Shown piece by piece: positions 8,731-16,831 of a stretch of 64,000 nt of DNA; the stretch's first letter is position 1; the number at the start of each line of letters is the position of its first letter. The DNA is taken from positions 1-64,000 of the forward strand of contig SFLH01000002.1 of assembly GCA_004554585.1 (NCBI GenBank), in the 5' to 3' direction. The notes beneath the pieces are model-generated. The model saw nothing but the letters and a program-made list of their open reading frames with translations. It did not search any database and was not told the DNA's origin. The DNA is from Clostridiales bacterium (GTDB taxonomy: Bacteria; Bacillota; Clostridia; Oscillospirales; Oscillospiraceae). A program made the position numbers and the translations under genes.

Positions 8731-9444
8731 ATGAAAAAGAAAGCTGCGGTCTTTTCTGTCTGCTTGGCGTTGAGTCTGCTGACGCTGGCCGGATGTGTGA
8801 GCGAAGACGCGCCGTCCAACCAAGAGCTGTGGAAGGATGCCATGGTCGATGCGGTGTTCAGCGAGGACGACGAGGTGATGGACCTGGTTTGCCTCACCAA
8901 ACAGGACCCGCAGGTCCTTTGGGACCAGGAGGGAGAGCGGGTGCTGCTTGTCACCTGGCACGACTATGAAGAACCGTGTGCGCCGGGAGATTCGCTGGCA
9001 CACCAAGACATCTGGGCCACCTCTCTGGGGGAGATGACAGACTGGTATCGGGAAAACGGCAGCGGTGTCACCGACTGGGACCTGCGCTTTGCCCAGCTGC
9101 TGGGCATGCCCGACGACGGCAGCTGCACCCGGTTTTCCGCCTTCTGGATTGCCCCGTCGGCGGTCATCCGCCCTGCCTATGTGACCGATGTGACCGCGCA
9201 GATGGAAAACGGGTACGACCAAATAACAGACGAGGCATATCTCACCTGGTTTCAGGACAACATCCTCTACTCCTATTTTGAAAGCGAATATCCCTGGACC
9301 AGACTGGGTTACACCTACGACTGGAGCGGTGGGGACTCGCCCTACGGCCTGACCGAGTTTTTGATTGCCGACGGGAGTAAGGCGGAGATCGCTTTTACCG
9401 CTTCCACGGAAGAGTTCGTGGCCTGGCTGGACGCGCAGTCCTGA
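8731..9444 (+). CDS. Putative lipoprotein, unknown function
   Basis: The 237-residue product starts with a type II signal peptide: MKKK, a hydrophobic stretch, and the lipobox LAGC with the lipidated Cys at about residue 22. The mature part is acidic and rich in Trp and Tyr (for example DMTDWYRENG-like and WFQDNILYSYFESEYPW segments) with no motif I recognise. A GGGGGG site lies 12 bases before the ATG. It precedes a small DUF6485-like gene and the transporter cluster, and may be part of the same transcript. Confidence 0.65.
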   Translation: MKKKAAVFSVCLALSLLTLAGCVSEDAPSNQELWKDAMVDAVFSEDDEVMDLVCLTKQDPQVLWDQEGERVLLVTWHDYEEPCAPGDSLAHQDIWATSLGEMTDWYRENGSGVTDWDLRFAQLLGMPDDGSCTRFSAFWIAPSAVIRPAYVTDVTAQMENGYDQITDEAYLTWFQDNILYSYFESEYPWTRLGYTYDWSGGDSPYGLTEFLIADGSKAEIAFTASTEEFVAWLDAQS

Positions 9445-9470
9445 TGGCCCCCACTAGAAAGGAACCGACT

Positions 9471-9668
9471 ATGATGCAACACTGTGACAATACGCGGGAG
9501 TGTCCCTGCACCTACGACTGCCCCCGGCACGGAATCTGCTGTGCGTGCGTGGCCTACCACCGGGATCACAAGGAAGGAGTCCCGGGCTGTTTCTTCTCCA
9601 AGGAAGGGGAGGCTGCCTACGACCGCAGCATTGAGGCGCTGGCCCGGGACCACGGAATTCTCAAATAA
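9471..9668 (+). CDS. Small cysteine-rich protein, DUF6485-like
   Basis: This 65-residue protein has seven cysteines in the order C-x5-C-x-C-x3-C-x5-CC-x2-C (HCDNTRECPCTYDC, GICCACVAYHR) and then a conserved-looking PGCFFSKE. It matches my memory of the DUF6485 family of small presumed metal-binding proteins in Clostridia; its role is unknown. I chose the ATG at 9471, which follows an AAAGGA site. It is 17 bases from the next gene and reads in the same direction. Confidence 0.6.
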   Translation: MMQHCDNTRECPCTYDCPRHGICCACVAYHRDHKEGVPGCFFSKEGEAAYDRSIEALARDHGILK

Positions 9669-9685
9669 AAAAGAAGGCGTATCGT

Positions 9686-11323
9686 ATGAACAAACACAAA
9701 TTGACCTTGCCAAAGCAGCGAAAGGAGGTACCCCTGGACGAAGCGGGCATTGACACCCTCGCGCAGCTTTTGGCCAGCGCGCTGGAACAGGCAGGGGTAA
9801 CCCGGAAGGATGTCATCCGCCTGCGGCTGGCGGTGGAAGAAATCTTAGGATTGTGGAAATCCGACAGCGAGAAAGAAACCATCTGCACCTTCCGGTGCGG
9901 TACCCGGCTGGGGCGGATGTATCTGGAGATCGCGGCTCCAGGCAGACGCATCGACCCCGATGAGGCGGCCACCGACCTGGCCGGCCAGATGCTGTGCTCC
10001 GATCTGCTGGCCCAAGCGGGACTCTCTCCGGTCTATTCCTATCGGGACGGGAGCAACCGCTTGGCTCTCTATCCCCCCAGGCCACAAACGCTCAGCCCGC
10101 TGCTGCAGCTGCTGCTGGCCATTGTGAGCGCCGTGGTGGCCGGGGCGGCGCTCCTTGCCCTGCCCGCCGGTGTGAGAGATGCGGCGGTCGGCATCGTGGA
10201 CCCCTTGTTTGCTGCGCTGATGGGGATTTTGCAGACCCTGGCAGGCCCCATGATTTTCCTCGGCGTATGTTGGGGCATCCTCAACATGGGGGACATCCAC
10301 ATGCTGGGCCGGATCGGCAAAACAGTGCTGCTTCGCTTTCTGGGGGCCATCTTCCTGCTGATCGCCGTGACGGCGGTCTGTCTTGTGTGGCTGTTCCATC
10401 CGGAGGGCGGCGCGGCATCCATGGGGGGAGACGCCGCCGCGCAGATCTACAGCATGATTTTAAGCATTATCCCCACAAATATCATTACCCCTTTCCTGGA
10501 GGGCAACTCCCTGCAGATCATTTTCATGGCAATCTGCGTGGGGCTGGTGCTGTTGGTGCTGGGGGAAAAAGCCTCCGCCCTGCGTACCCTGTTGGGGCAG
10601 ATCAATGGGGCGGTGCAGTTTATGATGGAGATGGTGAGCCGGTACATCGCCCTTTTCGTCTTTGTGAGCCTGCTCTCCCTCATGCTCTCCGACGCGGTCA
10701 GCGATTTGGGGGGTGTGATAAAGGGACTGCTGCTGGGGATCGCTGCCTGCGTGGTATGGCCCCTGCTCTATGCCCTGTGGGCTTGTCTGCAGTTGAAGGT
10801 TTCTTTCCCTGTGGTTCTGCGCAAGCTGCTGCCCGCCTATCTGATTGCCCTGTCTACGGCCTCTTCCTCGGCTGCGTTGTCCACCAATTTGGAAACCTGT
10901 GAGCGCCGCCTGGGCATTTCCGGGCGCATCGTCCAATTTGCCGTCCCTTTGGGTCAGGTGATGTTCAAGACGGGCGCCGGGGTGGGTTTCTTTGTGTTGG
11001 CCCTGGGGCTGGCGGAGTTTTACGGCGTGGCCATGTCCCCATCCTGGGTGATCACCGGCGTGCTGACGGCGGGGCTGCTGGCCATCGCGGCGCCCCCGGT
11101 GCCCGGCGGCAGTTTGACCTGCTACACGGTGCTGCTGACCCAGCTGGGCATCCCGGAGGAAGCCATCGGCCTGGCGGTGGCCGGCAATGTCATCCTGGAA
11201 TTCTTTATGACCGGCTGCGGCATCTCCTGCCTGCAGTCGGAGCTGATGCTCTCGGCCAACAAGCTGGGGATGCTGGACCGGGACCGGCTGCGGCAGAGGG
11301 GAGACCAAGCAAGCCACCCCTGA
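9686..11323 (+). CDS. HATPase-like domain fused to SLC1-type (DAACS) transporter
   Basis: The 545-residue fusion has two parts. Residues 1 to about 130 resemble an RsbW/SpoIIAB anti-sigma HATPase domain (IRLRLAVEEILGLW, then LGRMYLEIAAPGRRIDPDE), but the usual N-box Asn and the D-x-G motif are not intact. Residues about 135-540 form a dicarboxylate/amino-acid:cation symporter domain with eight or more membrane helices, the serine-rich HP1 (STASSSAALSTNLE) and an HP2-like PPVPGGSLT. The canonical NMDGT motif is replaced by FKTGA, and the substrate-binding Arg of helix 8 appears to be Met. It is followed by STAS and SpoIIE-phosphatase genes, so transport may be gated by partner switching. That is inference. 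Confidence 0.82.
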   Translation: MNKHKLTLPKQRKEVPLDEAGIDTLAQLLASALEQAGVTRKDVIRLRLAVEEILGLWKSDSEKETICTFRCGTRLGRMYLEIAAPGRRIDPDEAATDLAGQMLCSDLLAQAGLSPVYSYRDGSNRLALYPPRPQTLSPLLQLLLAIVSAVVAGAALLALPAGVRDAAVGIVDPLFAALMGILQTLAGPMIFLGVCWGILNMGDIHMLGRIGKTVLLRFLGAIFLLIAVTAVCLVWLFHPEGGAASMGGDAAAQIYSMILSIIPTNIITPFLEGNSLQIIFMAICVGLVLLVLGEKASALRTLLGQINGAVQFMMEMVSRYIALFVFVSLLSLMLSDAVSDLGGVIKGLLLGIAACVVWPLLYALWACLQLKVSFPVVLRKLLPAYLIALSTASSSAALSTNLETCERRLGISGRIVQFAVPLGQVMFKTGAGVGFFVLALGLAEFYGVAMSPSWVITGVLTAGLLAIAAPPVPGGSLTCYTVLLTQLGIPEEAIGLAVAGNVILEFFMTGCGISCLQSELMLSANKLGMLDRDRLRQRGDQASHP

Positions 11324-11374
11324 TCATTCCGACGAAATTTTGCGGCACGGTGTGCCAGAAAAGGAGGACTTAAT

Positions 11375-11668
11375 GTGACGATTGCCAAAACAAGAGAAGG
11401 CGGCAAACTGACCCTTACCCTGGAGGGCCGGCTGGACACCACCACAGCCCCGCAGCTGGAGGCGGAGGTAAAACATCTAGACGGCGTGACAGAGCTGGTG
11501 CTGGACTTTGAAAAGCTGGAATATCTCTCCTCTGCCGGTCTGCGGGTCATTCTTGCGGCCCAGAAGACCATGAACAGGCAGGGGACCATGGTCATCCGCC
11601 AGGTAAACGAGACCATTATGGAAGTATTTGAAGTGACAGGATTCGTGGACATTTTAACCATTGCATAA
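11375..11668 (+). CDS. STAS-domain protein, anti-anti-sigma (SpoIIAA/RsbV) type
   Basis: The 97-residue single STAS domain has the segment LEYLSSAGLRVILAAQ, where the serine before AG sits where SpoIIAA/RsbV is phosphorylated. Such proteins bind HATPase kinases when dephosphorylated. The start is GTG at 11375 after AAGGAGG; an overlapping ATG at 11373 runs into an immediate stop. It sits between a transporter with an HATPase-like domain and a SpoIIE-type phosphatase with an HATPase domain. Its partners are therefore probably encoded next door rather than being a sigma-factor system. Confidence 0.88.
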   Translation: MTIAKTREGGKLTLTLEGRLDTTTAPQLEAEVKHLDGVTELVLDFEKLEYLSSAGLRVILAAQKTMNRQGTMVIRQVNETIMEVFEVTGFVDILTIA

Positions 11669-11681
11669 GGAGGAACCACCG

Positions 11682-12293
11682 ATGAGCCACAAGGAAACAG
11701 ACACCATCCAACCCGCACTGCCCAACATTGTCGGTCTGTCCCACATCTGCATTTTTGTGGACGACATGGAGCAGGCCGTGGACTACTACCGTGCCCTGCT
11801 GGGCGTGCAGCCTGACCACTGCCTGTCCCACTGGAGAAACGAGGGCTTTTTCCAGGCGGGGGGCTTTGTGAATGAGGCGGCCGATGGGGAGGTCTCCATC
11901 GCCTTTGTCAACGTGCCCGGCACAAAGCTGACGCTGGAGCTGATGCAGTATCACCATCCCAAAGGGCGTACCGAGCCGGTGGTCTTTGCAGCCAACGATG
12001 TCAGTGGCGCCCGTCATGTGGCCCTGAAGGTCACCAACATCGAGGCCGCCTTTGCGCACATCCAGGCCATGCCGGACACCCGCCTCATCAACGAGACCGA
12101 GGCCTACCGGGTGTATGTCATCAGCCAGACGCAGCCGTCGGAGGTTCGGTTCTTTGACCAGGCGCCGGGGGAAACCGACGGGCGAAACGTCCAGACCGCC
12201 AAGATCCTCAGCCAGGTCCGCTACTTCTATTTCATTGACCGCTATGGCCTGCAGTGGGAATTTGAGCAGGGCCACACCGATATCGGGGACTGA
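11682..12293 (+). CDS. VOC-family (glyoxalase/dioxygenase fold) protein
   Basis: The 203-residue protein has the VOC start GLSHICIFVDDMEQAVDYYRALLG and a second half with HVALKV and a terminal LQWEFEQ. In this fold, His and Glu residues at such positions usually bind a divalent metal. Members include glyoxalases, epimerases and dioxygenases, and the reaction here cannot be told. The ATG at 11682 has TAAGGAGG in front of it, 13 bases after the STAS gene, which supports co-transcription. An enzyme inside a partner-switching cassette is unusual and may act on the transported compound. Confidence 0.8.
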   Translation: MSHKETDTIQPALPNIVGLSHICIFVDDMEQAVDYYRALLGVQPDHCLSHWRNEGFFQAGGFVNEAADGEVSIAFVNVPGTKLTLELMQYHHPKGRTEPVVFAANDVSGARHVALKVTNIEAAFAHIQAMPDTRLINETEAYRVYVISQTQPSEVRFFDQAPGETDGRNVQTAKILSQVRYFYFIDRYGLQWEFEQGHTDIGD

Positions 12294-12360
12294 CCCCAAA
12301 CCACGAAACACACAGGACGGCGGGGGCGAATCTGGCCTGCCTTGCGATGCCGGGGAGGCG

Positions 12361-14136
12361 ATGCATACGGAAACGAAAACCACAAATCCCATCTTTCTGG
12401 AAAATGAGCGGGAGGCCAACCGGTATTCCTGCCGCTGCCTGCAGGTGATGGCGCTGATTGCTGCGCTGGCCTGGGTTTTGAATCTGCTAGACGTCTTTAT
12501 CGTGCCGCCGGCTGTGATGAATGTGAGCATGCCCCTGTGCATTTTCTCCTTCCTGCTACCCACCCTGCTCATGCCCAAGATGCCCCAGCTGGGCGGGAGG
12601 TTCCAATACCTCATCATGGGCTGCTGCATTCTGGGCATCACCGTGCTGTCCATCGCCATCCCTAAGCACACGGTGCTGGCCTGGATTGCCCCGGTGCTCC
12701 TTAGCTGTCACTACTACTCCCGAAAGCTGACCGCCAGCGCCCTGGCTGCCTCGGTGGTCTGCCTGTGCGCCGCCGGCATCGCCGGCCTGTTTGTGGGAGA
12801 GGGCGATCCCAACCTGATCAAGGCTTTCTCCGCAGAGGAAGCCGTCATCACCGGGGAGATTTTTAAGGAGGCGGTGCTCTTCTTCCTCCTGCCCCGGTCC
12901 GCCATCCTGGTGGGAATGGCCTTCGTGTGCATCACCGTGGCCAAGCGCACCCGCAGTCTGCTGGAAAGGCAGGCCGCGGATTCCTCGGCCCGGCAGCGCA
13001 TTGAGACCGAGCTGAACGTGGCCACCCAGATCCAGGCGGACATGCTGCCCAGCATCTTCCCGGCCTTTCCGGAGCGTTCGGAGTTTGACATCTATGCCAG
13101 CATGACCCCCGCCAAGGAGGTCGGCGGCGACTTCTACGACTTTTTCCTGGTGGACGACGACCATCTGGCCATGGTCATTGCCGACGTATCCGGCAAAGGC
13201 GTGCCGGCGGCCCTGTTCATGGTGATCGCAAAGACCCTTTTGAAAAATGCCGTTCAGGTAGGGCTCTCCCCCAAAGAGGCCTTGGAAACCGTCAACAACC
13301 AGCTGTGCGAAAACAATGAGGCGGAGATGTTTGTCACCGTCTGGCTGGGGGTGTACCAGATTTCCACCGGCAAACTCACCGCCGCCAACGCGGGCCATGA
13401 GTATCCGGCCATTCGGAGAGCGGACGGCTCGTTTGCGCTGTGGAAGGACCCGCATGGGTTCGTGCTGGCGGGAATGGAAAACACCCGGTACCGGGAATAC
13501 GAGCTGGACATCGGCGTGGGCGACACCCTCTTTCTATACACCGATGGTGTGGCCGAGGCGATGGACGGGGCAAACACCCTCTATGGAACCGACCGGATGC
13601 TGGCGGCGCTGAACCAGAACCGCACCTTGGGGCCCAAGGGTCTGCTGCAGCAGCTCAAGGCGGACCTGGACCGCTTTGTGGGGACGGCGCCGCAGTTTGA
13701 TGACATTACCATGCTGTCCCTGCAGCGAAAGGCCCCTGCCGTGCGGCAGAGCATCCAGGTTGCGCCGGAGGTGGCGTGCCTTCCCCAGGTGAGTGAATTT
13801 TTGGAGGGCTTGCTGGAGGAGCAGGGGGTGCCCAGACGCGTCATCATCCAAGCGGCTGTGGCTGCGGACGAGATCTTTTCCAACCTGGCTCGGTACAGCG
13901 GCGCCGCGTCTGCCCAGGTGGACTGCGCCATCCAGGACAGCCGGGTTGTTCTCCGCTTTGTGGACGACGGAACCCCCTACGACCCCACCGCACAGCCAGA
14001 GCCGGATGTGACCCTGTCCGCAGAGGAACGGGAGATCGGCGGGCTGGGAATCTTTATGGTAAAGAAAAGCATGGACCGGGTGTCCTACGCATACGAGGAC
14101 GGGAAAAACGTCCTGACATTGGAAAAACGATGGTAG
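12361..14136 (+). CDS. Membrane SpoIIE-type PP2C phosphatase with C-terminal HATPase domain
   Basis: In this 591-residue protein, residues about 25-200 form a membrane domain of six or so helices. A short coiled linker follows (RQRIETELNVATQIQADMLP). The PP2C/SpoIIE domain spans about 220-450 with metal-site motifs VGGDFYDFF, ADVSGKGVPAALF, LYTDGVAEAMD and FDDITML. Residues about 460-590 form an RsbW-like HATPase (AADEIFSNLARYSG, FVDDGTPYDP, GGLGIFMVKK) with its ATP-binding boxes intact. It could both dephosphorylate and phosphorylate the neighbouring STAS protein. The ATG follows GGGGAGG by only two bases; no better start is visible. Confidence 0.88.
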   Translation: MHTETKTTNPIFLENEREANRYSCRCLQVMALIAALAWVLNLLDVFIVPPAVMNVSMPLCIFSFLLPTLLMPKMPQLGGRFQYLIMGCCILGITVLSIAIPKHTVLAWIAPVLLSCHYYSRKLTASALAASVVCLCAAGIAGLFVGEGDPNLIKAFSAEEAVITGEIFKEAVLFFLLPRSAILVGMAFVCITVAKRTRSLLERQAADSSARQRIETELNVATQIQADMLPSIFPAFPERSEFDIYASMTPAKEVGGDFYDFFLVDDDHLAMVIADVSGKGVPAALFMVIAKTLLKNAVQVGLSPKEALETVNNQLCENNEAEMFVTVWLGVYQISTGKLTAANAGHEYPAIRRADGSFALWKDPHGFVLAGMENTRYREYELDIGVGDTLFLYTDGVAEAMDGANTLYGTDRMLAALNQNRTLGPKGLLQQLKADLDRFVGTAPQFDDITMLSLQRKAPAVRQSIQVAPEVACLPQVSEFLEGLLEEQGVPRRVIIQAAVAADEIFSNLARYSGAASAQVDCAIQDSRVVLRFVDDGTPYDPTAQPEPDVTLSAEEREIGGLGIFMVKKSMDRVSYAYEDGKNVLTLEKRW

Positions 14137-14243
14137 AACCAGCGGGGGAAGGGGAGGCCTTCTTGCGCGTCCCAGGGATGTGCCGCGCTGCTGTCCGCGG
14201 CGACACAGGACCGCAAAATACGCAAAAGGAGAGAACAACTTCT

Positions 14244-15386
14244 ATGAAACGATGGATTGCTGGATTGTGTATACTCCTCTGCGCCGGTTTCCTGGCGGGC
14301 TGCGGCGGCACGGCCCAGCCCGATGCCTCTCCTGCCGCTGTGGACTCCCCGGTGGTGGGAAAAAAGGTGGCGTACATCATGCAGATGGCGCCGTCGGACA
14401 TTTTCCAGATGTGGTCCCAGTCTGCCCAGGAGACGGCGGAGAAGCTGGGCATGACCTACGACGCCTTTTTCTGCAGCGGCTCGGATGCCCAGTGGCAGGA
14501 TACGATCGCCCAGTGCGCCGCCGCCGGCTACGATGGGCTGCTGCTGAGCCACGGCGGACAGAACTACGCCTACACCTTTTTGAAGGATCTGCTGGCGCAG
14601 TACCCTGCGCTGAAGATCGTCACCTTTGACACCCAGTTTAAGGACAGCAGCGGCCAGACCCAGACCCTGGAGGGCGTGACCCAGTTCTTCCAGCAGGACG
14701 CCCAGTTTGCCCAGCTGCTGCTGGAGTATGTGTGCCAGCAGCTGTATCCGGACAAGGTTGCGGCGGGAGAGGCGGTCAACATCCTGAAGGTCTGGGTGGG
14801 GCCAAACTTCCTCTCTCCCTTCGACCGCCGGCAGGAGGGCTACGCCGCCTACGAGGAGGCAGGGCTGATCCACACCGTGGAAACCATTGGCCCCTCGGAC
14901 TTCAGCAACGCCGAGGCCTCCATGGCCGACATCACCACCGCTACCCTGGCCAAATACCAGCCGGGGGAGATCGACGCCATCTGGTGCTGCTATGACCTGT
15001 ACGCCAACGGCGTCTATACCGCCCTGACCCAGGGGGGATATGATATTCCCATGGTGAGCGTGGACATCTGCAACGGGGACATTGAGAAAATGGCCCGGGC
15101 AGGCTCCCCCTGGAAGGCCTGCGCCACCACCAACTGGAACTACAATGGGGAGTTCGGCATGCGGGTACTGGCCCTGGAGATGGCGGGGGACTATGAGGCC
15201 ATCGTCGACCCCATGACGGGGCAGACCGCCAGCTGGCTGGAGCTGCCCACCACCGTGGTGACCCAGGACATGGTCTCCGGCGGCGACATCAACGTGACCA
15301 ACCTGGATACCGTGGCGGGGGATTCCTACACCGACCGCAGCTGGATGCCCACCACAGACTGGATGGCAAAGCTGCTGGGAGACTGA
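14244..15386 (+). CDS. Sugar-type ABC transporter substrate-binding lipoprotein
   Basis: The 380-residue protein has a lipoprotein signal (MKRWIAG, then hydrophobic, lipobox FLAGC). The mature part looks like a type I periplasmic binding protein of the RbsB class (VAYIMQMAPSDIFQMWSQS, then an AAAGYDGLLLSHGG strand-loop). It should capture a solute outside the membrane and deliver it to the ABC importer encoded downstream. An AAAAGGAG site lies 12 bases before the ATG at 14244. It begins 107 bases after the phosphatase gene. Ligand unknown. Confidence 0.83.
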   Translation: MKRWIAGLCILLCAGFLAGCGGTAQPDASPAAVDSPVVGKKVAYIMQMAPSDIFQMWSQSAQETAEKLGMTYDAFFCSGSDAQWQDTIAQCAAAGYDGLLLSHGGQNYAYTFLKDLLAQYPALKIVTFDTQFKDSSGQTQTLEGVTQFFQQDAQFAQLLLEYVCQQLYPDKVAAGEAVNILKVWVGPNFLSPFDRRQEGYAAYEEAGLIHTVETIGPSDFSNAEASMADITTATLAKYQPGEIDAIWCCYDLYANGVYTALTQGGYDIPMVSVDICNGDIEKMARAGSPWKACATTNWNYNGEFGMRVLALEMAGDYEAIVDPMTGQTASWLELPTTVVTQDMVSGGDINVTNLDTVAGDSYTDRSWMPTTDWMAKLLGD

Positions 15387-15416
15387 GCCGTCGTAGAGGG
15401 AAGGAGAGGGGAAGCA

Positions 15417-16817
15417 ATGCTGGAAAAACTATTTCACATCACCGAAAAAGGGGCCAACCCCCGGACCGAACTGCTGGCGGGCCTGACCACCTTTATGACC
15501 ATGGCGTATATCCTCATGGTAAACGCCGGGATGTTTGCGGAGCTGCCCGGCGTGTCCTACTATGCCATTTACATTGCCACAGCCCTTTCCGCGGCCATCG
15601 GCACCATTCTCATCGGACTTCTGGCCAACCTGCCCCTGGCGCAGGCCTCTGCCATGGGGTCCAACGCCTTCTTTGTCTACACGGTGTGTCTCGGCTTTGG
15701 GCTGAGCTATGCCAATGCCCTTGTGCTGATTCTTTTGGACGGGATCGCCTTTGTCATTCTGACCGTGACCGGCCTGCGCAGAAAGATCTTTGAGGCCATT
15801 CCCAAGTCCGTGCGCTTGACCATCCCCGCTGGGGTGGGCCTGTTCATTGCCTTCATTGGGCTGCAGAACGCCGGCATCGTGGTGGCCAACTCAGAGACTT
15901 TTGTCACCCTGACGTCCTTTAATCTGCTCTTCGGTTCGGTCACCTGGGCGGACATCATGCCCATCCTGGTGACGTTGGCCGTCCTGACGGCCATTGCCGT
16001 GATGACCCACCGAGGCGTAAAGGGCGCCGTTTTGTGGGGCATCCTGGGGGGAACCCTGCTGTATTACCTGCTGGGCCTTACGATTCCGGGGTTCTACACG
16101 GGTTTTGGCGCCACGCTGAACCTAAACCCCTTTGCGGCCTTCCAGGAGTTTGGGACCTCGGCGTTCGGGATGGTCTTTACGGAGGGATTTGACTTTTCCC
16201 CCTATCTGGCCGACCACAACCCCGCCGAGCTGGCGATCCTGATTGGGACCACGGCCCTGGCCTTCTGCCTGGTGGATATGTTCGACACCATCGGCACCTT
16301 GTATGGCGCCTGCGCCCGGGGCAATCTGCTGACCCCGGAGGGTGAGGTGCCCAACATGGAGCAGGCCATGCTGGCCGACGCCGTGGCCACTGTCTGCGGC
16401 GCAGTGTGCGGCACCTCCACCGTTAGCTCCTATGTGGAGGCCTCCGCTGGCATTGCGGAGGGGGGCAAGACCGGCCTGGCGGCCATGGCCACGGGGGGAC
16501 TGTTTCTCCTGGCCATGTTTCTCAGCCCGGTGGCCTCCCTTGTGCCAAGCTGTGCCACGGCGGCGGCGCTGATTTACGTGGGCATTCTCATGATGGACTG
16601 CACGAAAAGAATAGACTGGCAAAACACCGCCGACGCCGTTCCGGCGTTCCTGACGCTGGCGATTATGCCCATGACATACAACATCTCCTATGGAATTGCC
16701 TTTGGTGTGCTCTCTTATGTGCTGATTCAGGTGTTCGCGGGCAAGGGGAAGAAATTGAATGGGGGAACCTGGGTTATTGCGGGGCTGTTTACGCTGATGT
16801 TCCTGGTCACCCACTGA
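15417..16817 (+). CDS. NCS2-family (AzgA-like) purine/nucleobase permease
   Basis: The 466-residue membrane protein with about 12-14 helices belongs to the NCS2 family: N-terminal TELLAGLTTFMTMAYILMVN, the QASAMGSNAFF motif, DMFDTIGTLYG and the late segment GTSTVSSYVEASAGIAEGG. AzgA-like members import hypoxanthine, guanine or adenine with protons. It lies between the ABC binding-protein and ABC ATPase genes with 14-30 base gaps, an odd place for a secondary transporter. The whole cluster may therefore handle a nucleoside or nucleobase-related compound. Confidence 0.88.
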   Translation: MLEKLFHITEKGANPRTELLAGLTTFMTMAYILMVNAGMFAELPGVSYYAIYIATALSAAIGTILIGLLANLPLAQASAMGSNAFFVYTVCLGFGLSYANALVLILLDGIAFVILTVTGLRRKIFEAIPKSVRLTIPAGVGLFIAFIGLQNAGIVVANSETFVTLTSFNLLFGSVTWADIMPILVTLAVLTAIAVMTHRGVKGAVLWGILGGTLLYYLLGLTIPGFYTGFGATLNLNPFAAFQEFGTSAFGMVFTEGFDFSPYLADHNPAELAILIGTTALAFCLVDMFDTIGTLYGACARGNLLTPEGEVPNMEQAMLADAVATVCGAVCGTSTVSSYVEASAGIAEGGKTGLAAMATGGLFLLAMFLSPVASLVPSCATAAALIYVGILMMDCTKRIDWQNTADAVPAFLTLAIMPMTYNISYGIAFGVLSYVLIQVFAGKGKKLNGGTWVIAGLFTLMFLVTH

Positions 16818-16831
16818 CAAGGGAGGAAACG

